A DNA stretch of 64,000 nucleotides from Lichenicola cladoniae (GCF_013201075.1 NZ_CP053709.1:124001-188000); one strand, 5' to 3'. Positions 44,132 through 54,191 are shown, counted from the stretch's first letter. Notes: generated from the letters alone by a model not told the origin. Program-made: numbers and translations.

Positions 44132-45108
44132 AGCGGCCGCCGGTTCTCGACGTCATCGACCTGTCCGTGGCGTTTGCCCAGGCGCGCCGTCTGCCTTGGC
44201 AGCGTCCGACCGCAGTCCCGGTCGTGCGCAACGTGTCATTCACGATACGGCGGAACGAGATCATCGGGCTGGTCGGCGAGTCTGGTTCCGGTAAGACGAC
44301 CTTGTCCCGCGCTCTGCTGCGACTGCTGCCGGCTACCTCCGGCACTGTCCGCTTCGACGGCATCGACCTGCTGACGCTGCCGGCTGCCGACCTGCGGCGA
44401 TTGCGCGGCCGCATGCAGGTGATTTTCCAGGATCCCTACACGAGCCTTAACCCGCGCATGACGGCGGCGGACAACATCGCAGAAGGAATCAGCCTGCAGC
44501 GCCTGTGCGACCGTCGCGACATCCGGGCACGCGTTGCCGCCGTGCTGGATCAGGTGGGGCTTGCCCCCGATGCCGGCTCACGCTTTCCGCATGAATTTTC
44601 CGGCGGCCAGCGTCAGCGGATCGGCATCGCCCGGGCGCTCGCGGTCGAACCGGAGCTTCTCATCGCCGATGAACCGGTGTCGGCACTCGACATGTCGATC
44701 CAGGCGCAGATCCTGAACCTGCTGATGGAACAGCAAGAACGACGCAGCCTCGCGATGCTGTTCATCGGCCATGACCTGTCGGTGATCCGCCATATCTGCG
44801 ACCGCGTGCTCGTCATGTATCGGGGACGGATCGTCGAGACTGCTCCGGTCGCTGCGCTGTTCCACCACCCGGCGCATCCCTACACGCAGGCGCTGCTCGA
44901 TGCGGCGCCGGTCTCGCATCCCTCAATGCGGCATCGCAAACGCGCTTCATTAGCTGAACCTGTAAACTTTCGTTCGCGTCCAATTGGCTGTCCTTTCGCT
45001 GCGCGCTGCCTGCATCGCATTGACGCTTGCGACGACGCGCTGCCGCCGCTTCGTACAATCGGACACGACCATCAGGTCGCCTGCATCAGAAGTGAGATCT
45101 TTCGGTAG
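44128..45108 (+). CDS. ABC transporter ATP-binding protein, DppF-like
   Basis: 326 residues, overlapping dppD by GTGA. Motifs are Walker A GESGSGKT, Q-loop VIFQDPYTSLNPRM, signature FSGGQRQRI, Walker B LLIADEPVSALDM and H-loop MLFIGHDLSVI. The C-terminal extension has IGCPFAARCLHRIDAC, as expected for DppF/OppF. It completes the five-component importer. Confidence 0.95.
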   Translation: MKRPPVLDVIDLSVAFAQARRLPWQRPTAVPVVRNVSFTIRRNEIIGLVGESGSGKTTLSRALLRLLPATSGTVRFDGIDLLTLPAADLRRLRGRMQVIFQDPYTSLNPRMTAADNIAEGISLQRLCDRRDIRARVAAVLDQVGLAPDAGSRFPHEFSGGQRQRIGIARALAVEPELLIADEPVSALDMSIQAQILNLLMEQQERRSLAMLFIGHDLSVIRHICDRVLVMYRGRIVETAPVAALFHHPAHPYTQALLDAAPVSHPSMRHRKRASLAEPVNFRSRPIGCPFAARCLHRIDACDDALPPLRTIGHDHQVACIRSEIFR

Positions 45109-45304
45109 CTCGTCCATGCGCTGAGGTCATGTGCACAGGATGCAGAGGGGCCTTGCGTCGGAGCTTGTAGACCGTCTCAATAACGCAATAAATTCAGACC
45201 CAAGATCACTCCGGTTGGCCAATTTACAGCCCAAACTTTCCCCGGGTAACGACAGGTTCGGGTCAGGCTTCCAGCTTTATTCAGTGAGAAAGGATAAATC
45301 CTCG

Positions 45305-48112
45305 ATGCGCATCCGTTCGATCGACGTCCTGACGAAGAGAGTGGCAGCGGGACTGGCGCTCGCTGCGGGCAGCTTGGTGCTTCCGGTGGCCGGGGCACTT
45401 GCACAGACCGCCGTTACAACGGGACAGATCGGCGAGCCCAGCGAGCAAGTCACGGTAACCGGCTCGCAGATCAGGCAGGACACATCCAGCAATACGCCAA
45501 TTACTGTTATAACGTCGAAGCAGTTGCAGGATTCCAGCACCGTCACGCTCGAACAGTATCTGCAGAGGATCCCCGAGTTCGGTCAGCAGGGTGTCAACTC
45601 CAATCAGAATGGCGGCGGCGAGGGTGTCTCGTTCATCGAGCTCCGAAACCTCGGCGTGACGCGCACCCTTGTGCTGATCGACGGACACCGGATGGTGTCG
45701 AGCGGTACCGACACGGTCAATGCCGTCGACCTCAATAACATTCCAGTATCGTTGATCGACCATATCGAGATCCTGCGCGACGGGGCCTCGGCGATCTATG
45801 GTTCGGACGCGATCGCCGGCGTCGTCAACATTATCCTGAAGAAGCACTTTGATGGTGTGATGGTTAACGCGCAGGAGGGAATCAGCGACCGCCACGATGC
45901 GCAGTCTTACGACTTTAGTGGCACCGCCGGCCACAACTTCCAGAAGGGAAACATCCTTTTCAACTTTGAGTACAGCAACCGGGACCCGTTGCCACAGAAC
46001 CGTCGGGCCTGGTCGCAGAACAAGTCGTTGCCGGACGGCTCCCAGACGCTCGGCAGCACGCGCACACTGGGCGGTCTGGTGCAGAATCCGACCGCCTTCG
46101 ACGTCGTGACCGGTCAACCATCGATCAATGACCGCGCCTTCGGCAACGGCGTCTTCCGAACCTTCAATCCGGCACAGGACGACCTGCTCCTGAACGATTA
46201 TGGCTATTCGAGCACTCAGCTCGATCGTCGCAGTTTCAATGCCCTCGGTCACTATGAGATTTTGCCGAACGTCAATTTGAATATCGATGCGCTGTTCACC
46301 GATCATCATGCCCAGCAGCAACTTGGTCCCGACGCGGAAGGCGGCGATGTCGTGACTGACCGCTATCCGAACGGGTTCATCATCCCAGCCTCGAACCCCT
46401 ACAATCCCTATGGTGTGGATGTCGTCGACCGGACCAGGCGCGCAGAAGTCGGCAACCGGCAGTACAACGAGAGCGGTTCGACCTACCGGCTGGGGATCGG
46501 CCTGTCAGGGACGATCCTGAACCGCTTTGATTGGGAGGCTGGTTACAAATACGGTTCGTCGAACGACAAGTTCACGTTTACGAACCAGTACAACCAAACT
46601 TACATCCTGCAGGTCAGCGTGTATCTGCCATGCAGCGCCGCCGATGCCGCTCAGGGCTGCAGTGTCGGCAATTTCTTTGGGCCCAACACGCTAACCCCGG
46701 CGCAGGCCAGATATATCGGCTTCACCCAGACCAACAAGGTCGATGTCGGCCAGCATTACTGGTTTGGAAAGGTCACAGGGCCAATTCTCCAGCTTCCGGC
46801 CGGGCCATTCAGTTTTGCTCTCGGCGGGGAACTGCGCCACGAGTCCGGGAAATACGCGCCGGACAGCGTCATCACCAGCGGTAACGGTGATTTCGACCAG
46901 GCGTCGACAGCGGGAAGCTTCAACGTCAAGGAGGGCTATCTCGAGTTCAAGGTGCCGGTGCTCAAGGACATGTTCATGGCCAAGGAGCTGTCGGTGGATG
47001 GCGCTGCGCGCTATTCCGACTACAGCAACTTTGGCAACGCCACGACCTGGAACGTCTCGGTCGCATACGCACCAACCCGCGACATCAGGTTCCGTTTCAA
47101 TACCGGAACCGGCTTTCGCTCACCGAGCATCACCGATCTTTATTCCGGTCAATACGAGGCGGCCAACACCGTCAACGACCCGTGCGATGTCAATGTAGGA
47201 TTGCGCCGCAGCAATGCCAATGCGGCAGCGAACTGCAACAGAGTGCTGTCATCAGCGGGCCTGTCACCGGCGAGCTTCATGCAGCAGCAGACCCAGCTCT
47301 ACACCTATATCGGCGGCAACTCCCGTCTCCAGCCCGAGACATCGCGGCAGCTCGATCTCGGCACCGTCATCACGCCGCGCTGGATCCCGGACCTGTCGAT
47401 GACCGTCGACTACTACCGCATCAAGATTGCCAATCACATCACGGCGCCGGATGCACAGACGATCCTGGATAGCTGTTACGCATCAACTGGCCTGTCGAGC
47501 CCACAATGCCTGCTGGTCGGCAACCGCGGCGGCGGCCAGCTGACGACAGTCAGTGCGATCAATACCAACTCCGGCTTCGTCAATACGGATGGCCTCGATT
47601 TCGGACTTAACTACAATCTTAAGTTGAGCCGTCTCGGACTTCCCAGCTGGGCGGGGCGGCTAGAGTTTAGCAATCTCGACACGCTACTGCTGAACTACAC
47701 GGAACAGCTGCCTAACGGCGATGTGCGCCAGGATGCCGGTGCCATCATCTCGACCACGACGCCACAGGCCTTCACGCGCTTCAAGTCGACCAACAGCATT
47801 GCCTACGTGCAGCCTAAATGGTCGTTCCAATGGACGATCCGATATATCGGAGGATCGAGCAATTACGTGTCACCGGGCGAGCCGGCCGATACGAGCTATG
47901 GCGGCAGCGTCGGGCCGATCGTCTACCACGATATCGTGGGCAGCTACGCGTTGAAGGTTGCAGGAAAGCACACTGTTACGCTTATCGCCGGTATCGACAA
48001 CATGTTCGACCGCGACCCACCGTTCTACTACGACGGATCGACAAATTCCTTAACCAACAGCTACGACTATCTCGGTCGCTACTATTACTTCAAGGCTGGC
48101 GTGCGGTTCTAA
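45305..48112 (+). CDS. TonB-dependent outer-membrane receptor
   Basis: 935 residues from ATG 45305, with AGAAAGGA upstream; the frame is open further upstream but without a signal. A signal peptide (VAAGLALAAGSLVLPVAGALAQ) is followed by a TonB-box-like EQVTVTGSQI, the plug domain (PEFGQQGVNSNQNGGG, VLIDGHRMV, ILRDGASAIYGSDAIAGVVNIILKK in parts: G-A-S-A-I-Y-G-S-D-A-I-A-G-V-V-N-I) and a 22-strand-type barrel ending in GRYYYFKAGVRF, with the terminal aromatic residue for BAM recognition. It should move the solute across the outer membrane for the Dpp-like importer. It follows dppF by about 200 bp, which may contain its own promoter. Confidence 0.95.
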   Translation: MRIRSIDVLTKRVAAGLALAAGSLVLPVAGALAQTAVTTGQIGEPSEQVTVTGSQIRQDTSSNTPITVITSKQLQDSSTVTLEQYLQRIPEFGQQGVNSNQNGGGEGVSFIELRNLGVTRTLVLIDGHRMVSSGTDTVNAVDLNNIPVSLIDHIEILRDGASAIYGSDAIAGVVNIILKKHFDGVMVNAQEGISDRHDAQSYDFSGTAGHNFQKGNILFNFEYSNRDPLPQNRRAWSQNKSLPDGSQTLGSTRTLGGLVQNPTAFDVVTGQPSINDRAFGNGVFRTFNPAQDDLLLNDYGYSSTQLDRRSFNALGHYEILPNVNLNIDALFTDHHAQQQLGPDAEGGDVVTDRYPNGFIIPASNPYNPYGVDVVDRTRRAEVGNRQYNESGSTYRLGIGLSGTILNRFDWEAGYKYGSSNDKFTFTNQYNQTYILQVSVYLPCSAADAAQGCSVGNFFGPNTLTPAQARYIGFTQTNKVDVGQHYWFGKVTGPILQLPAGPFSFALGGELRHESGKYAPDSVITSGNGDFDQASTAGSFNVKEGYLEFKVPVLKDMFMAKELSVDGAARYSDYSNFGNATTWNVSVAYAPTRDIRFRFNTGTGFRSPSITDLYSGQYEAANTVNDPCDVNVGLRRSNANAAANCNRVLSSAGLSPASFMQQQTQLYTYIGGNSRLQPETSRQLDLGTVITPRWIPDLSMTVDYYRIKIANHITAPDAQTILDSCYASTGLSSPQCLLVGNRGGGQLTTVSAINTNSGFVNTDGLDFGLNYNLKLSRLGLPSWAGRLEFSNLDTLLLNYTEQLPNGDVRQDAGAIISTTTPQAFTRFKSTNSIAYVQPKWSFQWTIRYIGGSSNYVSPGEPADTSYGGSVGPIVYHDIVGSYALKVAGKHTVTLIAGIDNMFDRDPPFYYDGSTNSLTNSYDYLGRYYYFKAGVRF

Positions 48113-48206
48113 ATACGGCAATCGAGTTGGCGTAATAGCAAATATTATCCCGAGCGGATGTTCTTCCGTGTGACCCTTTGGGGTCATAACCTGAAGGAGC
48201 ACTGAG

Positions 48207-48419
48207 ATGACCTACTATGTCGGGATCGACTTGCTGGAGACGAGCAGCATTTGCATCGTGGATGCACAGAGCGCGATCCGTCGCGAGTTTAAACGGGAGC
48301 GAGAGTTGGATGTGATAGCAGCTGTCCCGCTCTGCATTATGGCGTGCTCGTCCGGTCGCCCATCCTCATCGTGTAACATAAAGGACGTTATGTTCCGCGA
48401 TCGCTTAGCGTCGCGTTGA
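48207..48419 (+). pseudogene. IS110-family transposase N-terminal remnant
   Basis: About 70 codons begin MTYYVGIDLLETSSICIVDA, the DEDD-transposase N-terminus (Y-V-G-I-D-x-S-x-x-x-x-x-x-V-V-D) of IS110 elements with the first Asp; a residue is missing relative to the usual V-S. After AIRREFKRERE the frame diverges and stops. A small hairpin, GTGACCC-TTTG-GGGTCAT, and a ribosome-binding site GAAGGAG precede it. The rest of the gene is absent, and the following ~120 bp contain nothing recognisable. Confidence 0.7.
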
Positions 48420-48545
48420 AGACTAGGAGCTGCCGCGGATGCAGTGGCTGCTACCCGAGCCAGATAAGCTAAAACGGCAAGCTACGTCGCTTCATGTTGG
48501 ACGAGTGCAAGAAACTTAAAAGAATGTGTTTCTATATCTGCAACA

Positions 48546-48782
48546 TTACCATCGCCAAGCTGCTCGGTCCTTTCGCCACTGCGCGCGCATCCGCGCCGCC
48601 CGAATTGAAATCGGATCAAGCTGCACTTTCGGTGCCGGTTCCAACGCCAATAGCCGCAATCCGTCTGCCGTGAGGGCGTGCTCCCATCGTGGATCCGGTG
48701 GTGCCGGAATTAGGATAGCCTCCTCGTAAGGAAGAGGACGCCATTCATCAGACGGCCGAGGCGAGCGGCGGAACCAGGACAT
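48546..48782 (-). CDS. Hypothetical protein, 78 residues
   Basis: The frame begins MSWFRRSPRPSDEWRPLPYEE and is Arg/Trp/Pro-rich with an amphipathic C-terminal half (IRAARMRAQWRKDRAAWRW). Third-position GC is high on this strand, and no better frame overlaps it. No domain was recognised. Confidence 0.45.
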   Translation of the reverse strand: MSWFRRSPRPSDEWRPLPYEEAILIPAPPDPRWEHALTADGLRLLALEPAPKVQLDPISIRAARMRAQWRKDRAAWRW

Positions 48783-48829
48783 GCATAGTAGAATATCTGC
48801 CGCGGCTTAATGCGGTGATAAGACCACAT

Positions 48830-48852
48830 GAGGGCCGTAAAATGCGGCCCTC
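48830..48852. other. Perfect 8-bp hairpin between divergent small genes
   Basis: GAGGGCCG-TAAAATG-CGGCCCTC. It lies between the start of the minus-strand 78-residue gene and the plus-strand exported protein, in the likely 5' region of the latter, and lacks a T-run. It could be a leader hairpin or terminator remnant. Confidence 0.35.
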
Positions 48853-48879
48853 CGATCGTTCTACGGCTTGGAAAAATCC

Positions 48880-49128
48880 ATGCGGATCCTGATCCTGGGT
48901 ATGGCTTGGCTGTTTATAGCCACTCCGGCGCTCGCCCGGCACAAAGACTACGCGGCAGTCGATCCCGGCATTTCATGCCCCAATGATCGGGTCGTTTGGG
49001 TCAACACACGCACCAAGATTTATCATCTTGAAGGCGAGCGCTGGTTCGGCCGAACAAAGCAAGGACAATTCGAGTGCGAGAGGGCCGCCAAGAAGGAAGG
49101 CGATCGAGAGACCGAGAATGGCCAGTGA
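48880..49128 (+). CDS. Small exported protein
   Basis: 82 residues from ATG 48880. A signal peptide (ILILGMAWLFIATPALA) ends in a good A-x-A cleavage site. The mature part contains CPNDRVVWVNTRTKIYHLEGERWFG (shortened), then TKQGQFECERAAKKEGDRETENGQ. This V-W-V-N-T-R-T/S-x-I-Y-H-x-x-G pattern with two Cys is familiar from short conserved alphaproteobacterial secreted proteins of unknown function. The two Cys may form a disulfide. A start at 48868 is also possible. Confidence 0.7.
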   Translation: MRILILGMAWLFIATPALARHKDYAAVDPGISCPNDRVVWVNTRTKIYHLEGERWFGRTKQGQFECERAAKKEGDRETENGQ

Positions 49129-49130
49129 AA

Positions 49131-49382
49131 TCAGCTGAAGGGGTTCTTCACGATCTTCGGTATTACATCCGCCGCTACCGTGGCCGACAACGGCTTTGCC
49201 TCAAGCACCTCGATGATCTGGTCCAGCAGCGCTTTCATCTGGCGTGCGTGGGTCAGGCCCGCTTGGTCGCGGGTGATGTCCAGGCTGCCATAGAGGGTCA
49301 CCTGATCTGCACCGTTCTCGATCGTCAGCTTGCCGATTGAGATCGACGCAGCGTCGTCGGCAAATGGGTCGAGCTTGGTCAT
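49131..49382 (-). CDS. Small acidic cytosolic protein coupled to exported nuclease
   Basis: 83 residues from ATG 49382, which has AAGGAG seven bases upstream; an ATG at 49397 overlapping the nuclease stop is the alternative. The sequence MTKLDPFADDAASISIGKLT then ITRDQAGLTHARQMKALLDQII has an acidic N-terminus and a central helix, and ends KIVKNPFS. There is no signal peptide. It is transcribed directly after the nuclease gene. Function is unknown; an inhibitor of the nuclease is conceivable from context only. Confidence 0.65.
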   Translation of the reverse strand: MTKLDPFADDAASISIGKLTIENGADQVTLYGSLDITRDQAGLTHARQMKALLDQIIEVLEAKPLSATVAADVIPKIVKNPFS

Positions 49383-49393
49383 CGCCAACTCCT

Positions 49394-50254
49394 TCAAGCG
49401 GTGAGCAGATGCTGCAGCCAGTTGATCAGCGGTTGCAGCGGGCTAGCCTCAGGCGGCGGCTGGCGACGACCACGATGAGCATACTGGCTCGCCGCCGGCT
49501 GGGGTAGCGCCAAGGCGGTCTGCTTTAACTGGTCGGGCAGGGCAGGGAAGGGATCGACGCCAACGACGCGGATCAGCGTCGCGACTGACACGATGTCGCA
49601 GGTCGGAGCGTCGGTGTTCTTGCACACATAGACCGCGACGCCACGAGCACGAGGATCGTAAACGGCCTTCCACGTTGAGGTCGGTACCAGCACGCCATCG
49701 GGACCAATCGATCTCAGCTCAGTGCCATGGAATGCCGGCCCCGTAACGAGATAGAGTTCGCCGTCTTTGTTCGCCAGGTTGCGAATAGCCTCTTCCAGCC
49801 CGGCCCAGATGCCGCGGTTCAGTTCAGCGGTTTGCGGGACCATGTTGGCCAGGGAGAAGCTCTGCTGCTGCGCCGTCTCGCCTGGCATATCACCGGACGG
49901 TGCCATATGGCCGCGGTCAAAGCCGCTTCGGCGGTAGTCGGCCAGCTGCGCCTGGTCAGCCGGAGGCAGGCGATCGTCGGCATGGAAGCGACCTTCTCGA
50001 TGCGTCTGGGCGGCCTCAGCCAGCCACGTCGCCGTTGGATGCTCTGCCGACCACAGAGGGCCATGCGTGACGCCTGAGGCCAGAGACGCATAGGCGTCGT
50101 TGCACAACAGCGTCGTCCGTACAGACAGCTTTAGGTTAGTCAGGGCAGGGGGTTGGCCACCTGGGAAGAACTGCGGGCAAGACGCGTCGGCGTAGGCCAG
50201 ACTCGAAGAGAGGGCTGTAACGAGACAGAACAGCGAGATCCGGACAAGATGCAT
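49394..50254 (-). CDS. Exported DNA/RNA non-specific endonuclease (NUC1 family)
   Basis: 286 residues. A signal peptide (ISLFCLVTALSSSLAYA) is followed by the beta-beta-alpha-metal nuclease fold with GFDRGHMAPSGDM, where the His of D-R-G-H is the general base, and SLANMVPQTAELNRGIWAGLEE, where N-x-x-x-Q-x-x-x-x-N holds the metal-binding Asn. LYLVTGPAFHG and VPTSTWKAVYDP complete the fold. It is a periplasmic or secreted nuclease cutting DNA and RNA. The C-terminal ~50 residues are Pro/Gln-rich. It overlaps the next small gene as ATGA or sits just before it. Confidence 0.93.
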   Translation of the reverse strand: MHLVRISLFCLVTALSSSLAYADASCPQFFPGGQPPALTNLKLSVRTTLLCNDAYASLASGVTHGPLWSAEHPTATWLAEAAQTHREGRFHADDRLPPADQAQLADYRRSGFDRGHMAPSGDMPGETAQQQSFSLANMVPQTAELNRGIWAGLEEAIRNLANKDGELYLVTGPAFHGTELRSIGPDGVLVPTSTWKAVYDPRARGVAVYVCKNTDAPTCDIVSVATLIRVVGVDPFPALPDQLKQTALALPQPAASQYAHRGRRQPPPEASPLQPLINWLQHLLTA

Positions 50255-50343
50255 AAACTGATCTGATGCGACCGCTTCACTTCCGTCAAACGGTCATCCT
50301 TTTTGCAACAGCTCAATCCTGACCTTCATCCCGCAAGTTCGGA

Positions 50344-53300
50344 TCAGCGAAAATCTCGGGTCGGCACCTTGATGCCTGACCTGATGTGCAAGTCCGGAAT
50401 GTCAATGTGGCGGATTGGGCGCCCACCTGGACCAGCCCCTGGCCCGTCACGAGGATCCCGAGTTGCTGGATGCGTCACCACGTCGCCCTGCCCGTGTCTG
50501 ATTGGAAATGCACCGTCCTGATCACCGACCGACCACAGTAGGTCGGACAGATCGTCCAGCCGGTCCGTCACGACGTGGATGACTTCGCCTTCCCGCTGCA
50601 CTTTGCCGTGGCACGCGATCATCCCGGCCGACAGCACCAGCCGGCGCTGCGCCTCGAACCGGTCCGGCCACAGGATCAGGTTGGCGACACCGGTTTCGTC
50701 CTCGATGGTGATGAACATCACACCCTTCGCCGAGCCCGGCTTCTGCCGCACCAGCACGATGCCCGGCACGATGATGCGAAGGCCGTCCCGGGTGTTGCGG
50801 AGGTCGGCACAGCTGATCATCCGCCTGGCTTGCAGCTGTGGCCGGATGAATGAGACCGGGTGCCGGCGCAGGCTCAGCCCGATGCTGCGGTAATCCTCCA
50901 CCACCTCGCGCCCGTCCTTCATCGGCGTGAGCGCTACCAGCGGTTCCACCAGTTCCGGCCGTGGTCGCCGCCCCATATCTGCTGCGGCAAACAGCGGCAG
51001 CGCCGTGTCGGCCAGCCCCTTCACCTGCCAGAGTGCCTGACGCCGATCGAGCCCAAGGCCCTGGAACGCATCCGCCTCCGCCAGCCGCTCCAGCGCCGCC
51101 GCCGGGATGTCCGCGCGACGCCAGATCTCTTCGACGCTGCGATACGGCGCCTCCCCGCGATGTGCGACCAGCTGCGCTCCGTCCTGGTTTGCCAGCCCCT
51201 TGGCCAGACGCAGCCCAAGCCGCACCGCCAGCCCCGGCCCGTTGTCCCGCCGCGGCTCCAGCGTGCAGTCCCAGCGTGATGCGTTGACGCAGACCGGCCT
51301 GACCTCGACCCCGTGCTGGCGCGCATCCCGCACCACCTGCGCCGGCGCATAGAAGCCCATCGGCTGGGAGTTCAGCAGGGCGACGCAGAACACGTCCGGG
51401 TGGTGGCACTTCATCCAGCTGCTGGCGTAGGCGATCAGCGCGAAGCTGGCGGCATGGCTCTCCGGAAACCCATACGAGCCGAACCCTTCCAACTGGCTGA
51501 AGGTGCGCTCGGCATAGCTGCGCTCGTAGCCCTTACCGACCATGCCTTCGATCAGCTTGTCTTTGAAGTGGCTGACCCCGCCGGTGAACTTGAAGGTCGC
51601 CATCGAGCGCCGCAGCTGATCCGCCTCGCCCGGGGTGAAGCCCGCGCACTGGATGGCGACCTGCATCGCCTGCTCCTGGAACAGCGGGATACCCAGCGTC
51701 TTGCCGAGCACCCGGCGCAGTTCTTCCTTGGGATACTCGACCGGTTCCTTGCCTTCCCGGCGACGCAGATACGGATGCACCATGTCGCCCTGGATCGGCC
51801 CGGGCCGGACGATCGCCACCTGCACCACCAGATCATAGAAGGTCACCGGCTTCAGCCGCGGCAGCATGCTCATCTGCGCCCGGCTCTCGATCTGGAAGGT
51901 GCCGAGCGTGTCCGCTTTGCGGATCATCGCGTAGGTGGCCGGATCCTCCGCTGGGATGGTGGCGACATCCATCGTCACGCCGTGATGCTCCTGCAGCAGC
52001 TCGAACGAGCGGCGCATGCAGCCGAGCATGCCGAGGCCGAGCACATCGACCTTCATGAACTTGAGCGCGTCGATATCGTCCTTGTCCCACTCGATGACCT
52101 GCCGGTCGGCCATCGAGGCCGGTTCGATCGGTACCAAATCATCGAGCCGGTCCTGGGTCAGCACGAAACCGCCCGGATGGGTGCCGAGCTGGCGCGGGAA
52201 GCCGATCAGCTCACGGGCCAGCTGCAACGTCAGGCGCAGCCGGCGATCGGTCAGGTTGAGGTTGAGCTCGGCCGCATGCGCCTCGCTGATGCCGTCGTTG
52301 GACCAAGCTGAGACCTGTCCGGCCAGCGCAGCGGTCACATCCGCCGGCAACCCCATCGCCTTGCCGACGTCGCGGATGGCCCCGCGGGAATGGAACCGCA
52401 TCACCGTGCAGCACAGGGCCGCCCGGTCGCGGCCGTAACGCTGATACACCCACTGGATCACCTCCTCGCGCCGTTCTGACTCGAAGTCGACGTCGATGTC
52501 AGGCGGCTCGCGGCGCTCCGCCGAGATGAAGCGCTCGAACAGCAGCCCACTCCGCACCGGGTCGATCGAGGTGATGCCGAGTACGTAGCAGACCGCGGAG
52601 TTGGCCGCCGATCCACGACCCTGGCACAGGATCTCCTTGGAACGCGCAAAGCGGACGATGCTGTTCACGGTGAGGAAGTACGACGCGTAGTCGAGTGCTG
52701 CGATCAGATCGAGCTCGTGCTGCAGCTGCTTGGCCACGTCCGCCGGCAGCCCGTCCGGGTAGCGCAACGGGATGCTGTCGCCGACCTGCTGTTCGAGCGC
52801 CTGCTGCGGCGTCTGCCCGGCGATGTCAGCTTCGTCCGGATACTGGTAGCGCAACTCCGACAGGCTGAAGCGGCAGCGATCGGCGATCTCGAGCGTGCGC
52901 ATCAGCGCTTCGGGATAGGCACCGAACAGCCGGTGCATCTCGGCCGGTGCCTTGAGATGCCGATCGGCGAAGCGCTCGCGCCGGAAGCCGGCATCGTCGA
53001 TCGTGCAGCTCTCACGGATGCAGGTCACCACGTCCTGCAGGATGCGACGGTCCGGGGCGTGGAACAGCACGTCCCCGGTGACCACCGTCGGCACCCGCGC
53101 CGCCTGCGCCAGGTCGCTCAGCTGGCGCAGGCGCACCGCATCACCCGGGCGACGGCGCAGGCTGAGTTGCAGATAGCAGCGACCGGCAAAGCCCTGCCGC
53201 AGACTGGCAAGTTCTAGCTCGAGCCGTGCATCCACCGCATCCGGTAGCAGGATCAGCAGCAGACCTTCGCCATGCGCCAGCAGGTCGGCCCAGCCGATAT

Positions 53301-53616
53301 CGCAGCCGCCCTTGCCGGTGCGTCCCTTGCCGAGCGTCAGCAGCCGGCACAGCCGGGCGTAGGCGGCACGATCGGTTGGGTAGGCCAGCACGGGCAAACC
53401 GTCGCGCAGATCCAGCCGGCAGCCGACGATCAGCCGGATGCCGACCTCCTCGGCGCGGGCATGCGCGCGGGCGATGCCGGCCAGGGTGTTGTGGTCGGTG
53501 ACGGCGATCGCCGGCAGCTCAAGGTCCTTGGCGGCGAGGAACAGCTCCTCGACATGGCTGGCGCCGCGCAGGAACGAGTAGTTGCTGGTGACCTGCAGCT
53601 CGACATAGTCGGACAT
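50344..53616 (-). CDS. dnaE2: Error-prone DNA polymerase DnaE2 (ImuC)
   Basis: 1090 residues from ATG 53616. The N-terminal PHP domain ([28 protein letters not shown]) is followed by the C-family polymerase palm with [10 protein letters not shown] (two catalytic Asp) and [12 protein letters not shown] (third Asp), [14 protein letters not shown] and [20 protein letters not shown] in the fingers, a helix-hairpin-helix region, and a C-terminal OB domain ([18 protein letters not shown]). The length matches DnaE2 rather than replicative DnaE. With ImuA and ImuB it performs SOS-induced translesion synthesis. It lies downstream of imuAB, which is now interrupted by IS21. Confidence 0.96.
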   Translation of the reverse strand: MSDYVELQVTSNYSFLRGASHVEELFLAAKDLELPAIAVTDHNTLAGIARAHARAEEVGIRLIVGCRLDLRDGLPVLAYPTDRAAYARLCRLLTLGKGRTGKGGCDIGWADLLAHGEGLLLILLPDAVDARLELELASLRQGFAGRCYLQLSLRRRPGDAVRLRQLSDLAQAARVPTVVTGDVLFHAPDRRILQDVVTCIRESCTIDDAGFRRERFADRHLKAPAEMHRLFGAYPEALMRTLEIADRCRFSLSELRYQYPDEADIAGQTPQQALEQQVGDSIPLRYPDGLPADVAKQLQHELDLIAALDYASYFLTVNSIVRFARSKEILCQGRGSAANSAVCYVLGITSIDPVRSGLLFERFISAERREPPDIDVDFESERREEVIQWVYQRYGRDRAALCCTVMRFHSRGAIRDVGKAMGLPADVTAALAGQVSAWSNDGISEAHAAELNLNLTDRRLRLTLQLARELIGFPRQLGTHPGGFVLTQDRLDDLVPIEPASMADRQVIEWDKDDIDALKFMKVDVLGLGMLGCMRRSFELLQEHHGVTMDVATIPAEDPATYAMIRKADTLGTFQIESRAQMSMLPRLKPVTFYDLVVQVAIVRPGPIQGDMVHPYLRRREGKEPVEYPKEELRRVLGKTLGIPLFQEQAMQVAIQCAGFTPGEADQLRRSMATFKFTGGVSHFKDKLIEGMVGKGYERSYAERTFSQLEGFGSYGFPESHAASFALIAYASSWMKCHHPDVFCVALLNSQPMGFYAPAQVVRDARQHGVEVRPVCVNASRWDCTLEPRRDNGPGLAVRLGLRLAKGLANQDGAQLVAHRGEAPYRSVEEIWRRADIPAAALERLAEADAFQGLGLDRRQALWQVKGLADTALPLFAAADMGRRPRPELVEPLVALTPMKDGREVVEDYRSIGLSLRRHPVSFIRPQLQARRMISCADLRNTRDGLRIIVPGIVLVRQKPGSAKGVMFITIEDETGVANLILWPDRFEAQRRLVLSAGMIACHGKVQREGEVIHVVTDRLDDLSDLLWSVGDQDGAFPIRHGQGDVVTHPATRDPRDGPGAGPGGRPIRHIDIPDLHIRSGIKVPTRDFR

Positions 53617-53626
53617 GATCGCCAGC

Positions 53627-53866
53627 TCAGTCGCTGTTCGGATGCCGGTGGCCACTGGTTGAGGGCACCGCCGAGCTCGGCCGCTTCATCAGCACGTAGC
53701 CGCTCTTCTCCAGATGCTGCACCAGCCGCTCGGCGGTGACCCGGGCCATGACATCGTCAGCGGTGTGCACACGCTTCTTGCCGGCGAAGCGCAGCGCGAA
53801 CGACAGCGTCTCCTCGAGCTCGCTGGTGCTGGCGGGACGCAAGGTGCGTTTGTCGTCGTCGGTCAT
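53627..53866 (-). CDS. Small hypothetical protein in the imu cassette
   Basis: 79 residues from ATG 53866, ending 10 bp before dnaE2. The sequence [19 protein letters not shown], then [35 protein letters not shown] (in parts) has a compact alpha-helical look and no known domain that I can name. Being between imuB and dnaE2 it would be co-transcribed with the mutasome genes. A function in the SOS response is only suggested by position. Confidence 0.7.
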   Translation of the reverse strand: MTDDDKRTLRPASTSELEETLSFALRFAGKKRVHTADDVMARVTAERLVQHLEKSGYVLMKRPSSAVPSTSGHRHPNSD

Positions 53867-53882
53867 GGCGGAACAGTCACTG

Positions 53883-54086
53883 TTAGAAAAACCCGTGCAG
53901 GAACCAGGCAAGTGCGCCGGTGCTGCTGTCGACACCATCACCCTGGCGGAACAGCCAGAACCGGCGTCCATCCTGGTTCTCGACGGTCCAATAATCGCGC
54001 ACGGCGACGAGCTCGGTCGAGCGGCGCCACCACTCACCGGTGATGCGCTCCGGCCCGTCGGCGTGCAGTGTCAGTGGCGCCTGCAT
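53883..54086 (-). pseudogene. imuB: ImuB C-terminal fragment, cut off by IS21
   Basis: The last ~68 codons of an ImuB protein: LHADGPERITGEWWRR, AVRDYWTVENQDGRRFWLFR and GALAWFLHGFF, the DUF6504-type ending with G-P-E-R-I-x-x-E-W-W and R-D-Y-W. The frame continues a few codons upstream (LRRMQAPLT) and then enters the IS21 element. It aligns with the end of the 5' fragment over about 13 residues instead of continuing it, so it may come from another imuB allele. Confidence 0.8.
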
Positions 54087-54191
54087 TCTCCTCAGATTGG
54101 GCGTTTGAATATTCCCCACTTTAGTGTGGCGGCTGGTTCCTGAGACTGGCTGCTGTGGGGCAGCGCCCGGCGGTAGGCCACCATTCCCTCG

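Noticed and set aside
45131-45304. Upstream in-frame extension of the TonB-dependent receptor
   Set aside because: The added 58 residues precede the signal peptide and lack a ribosome-binding site; ATG 45305 has both.
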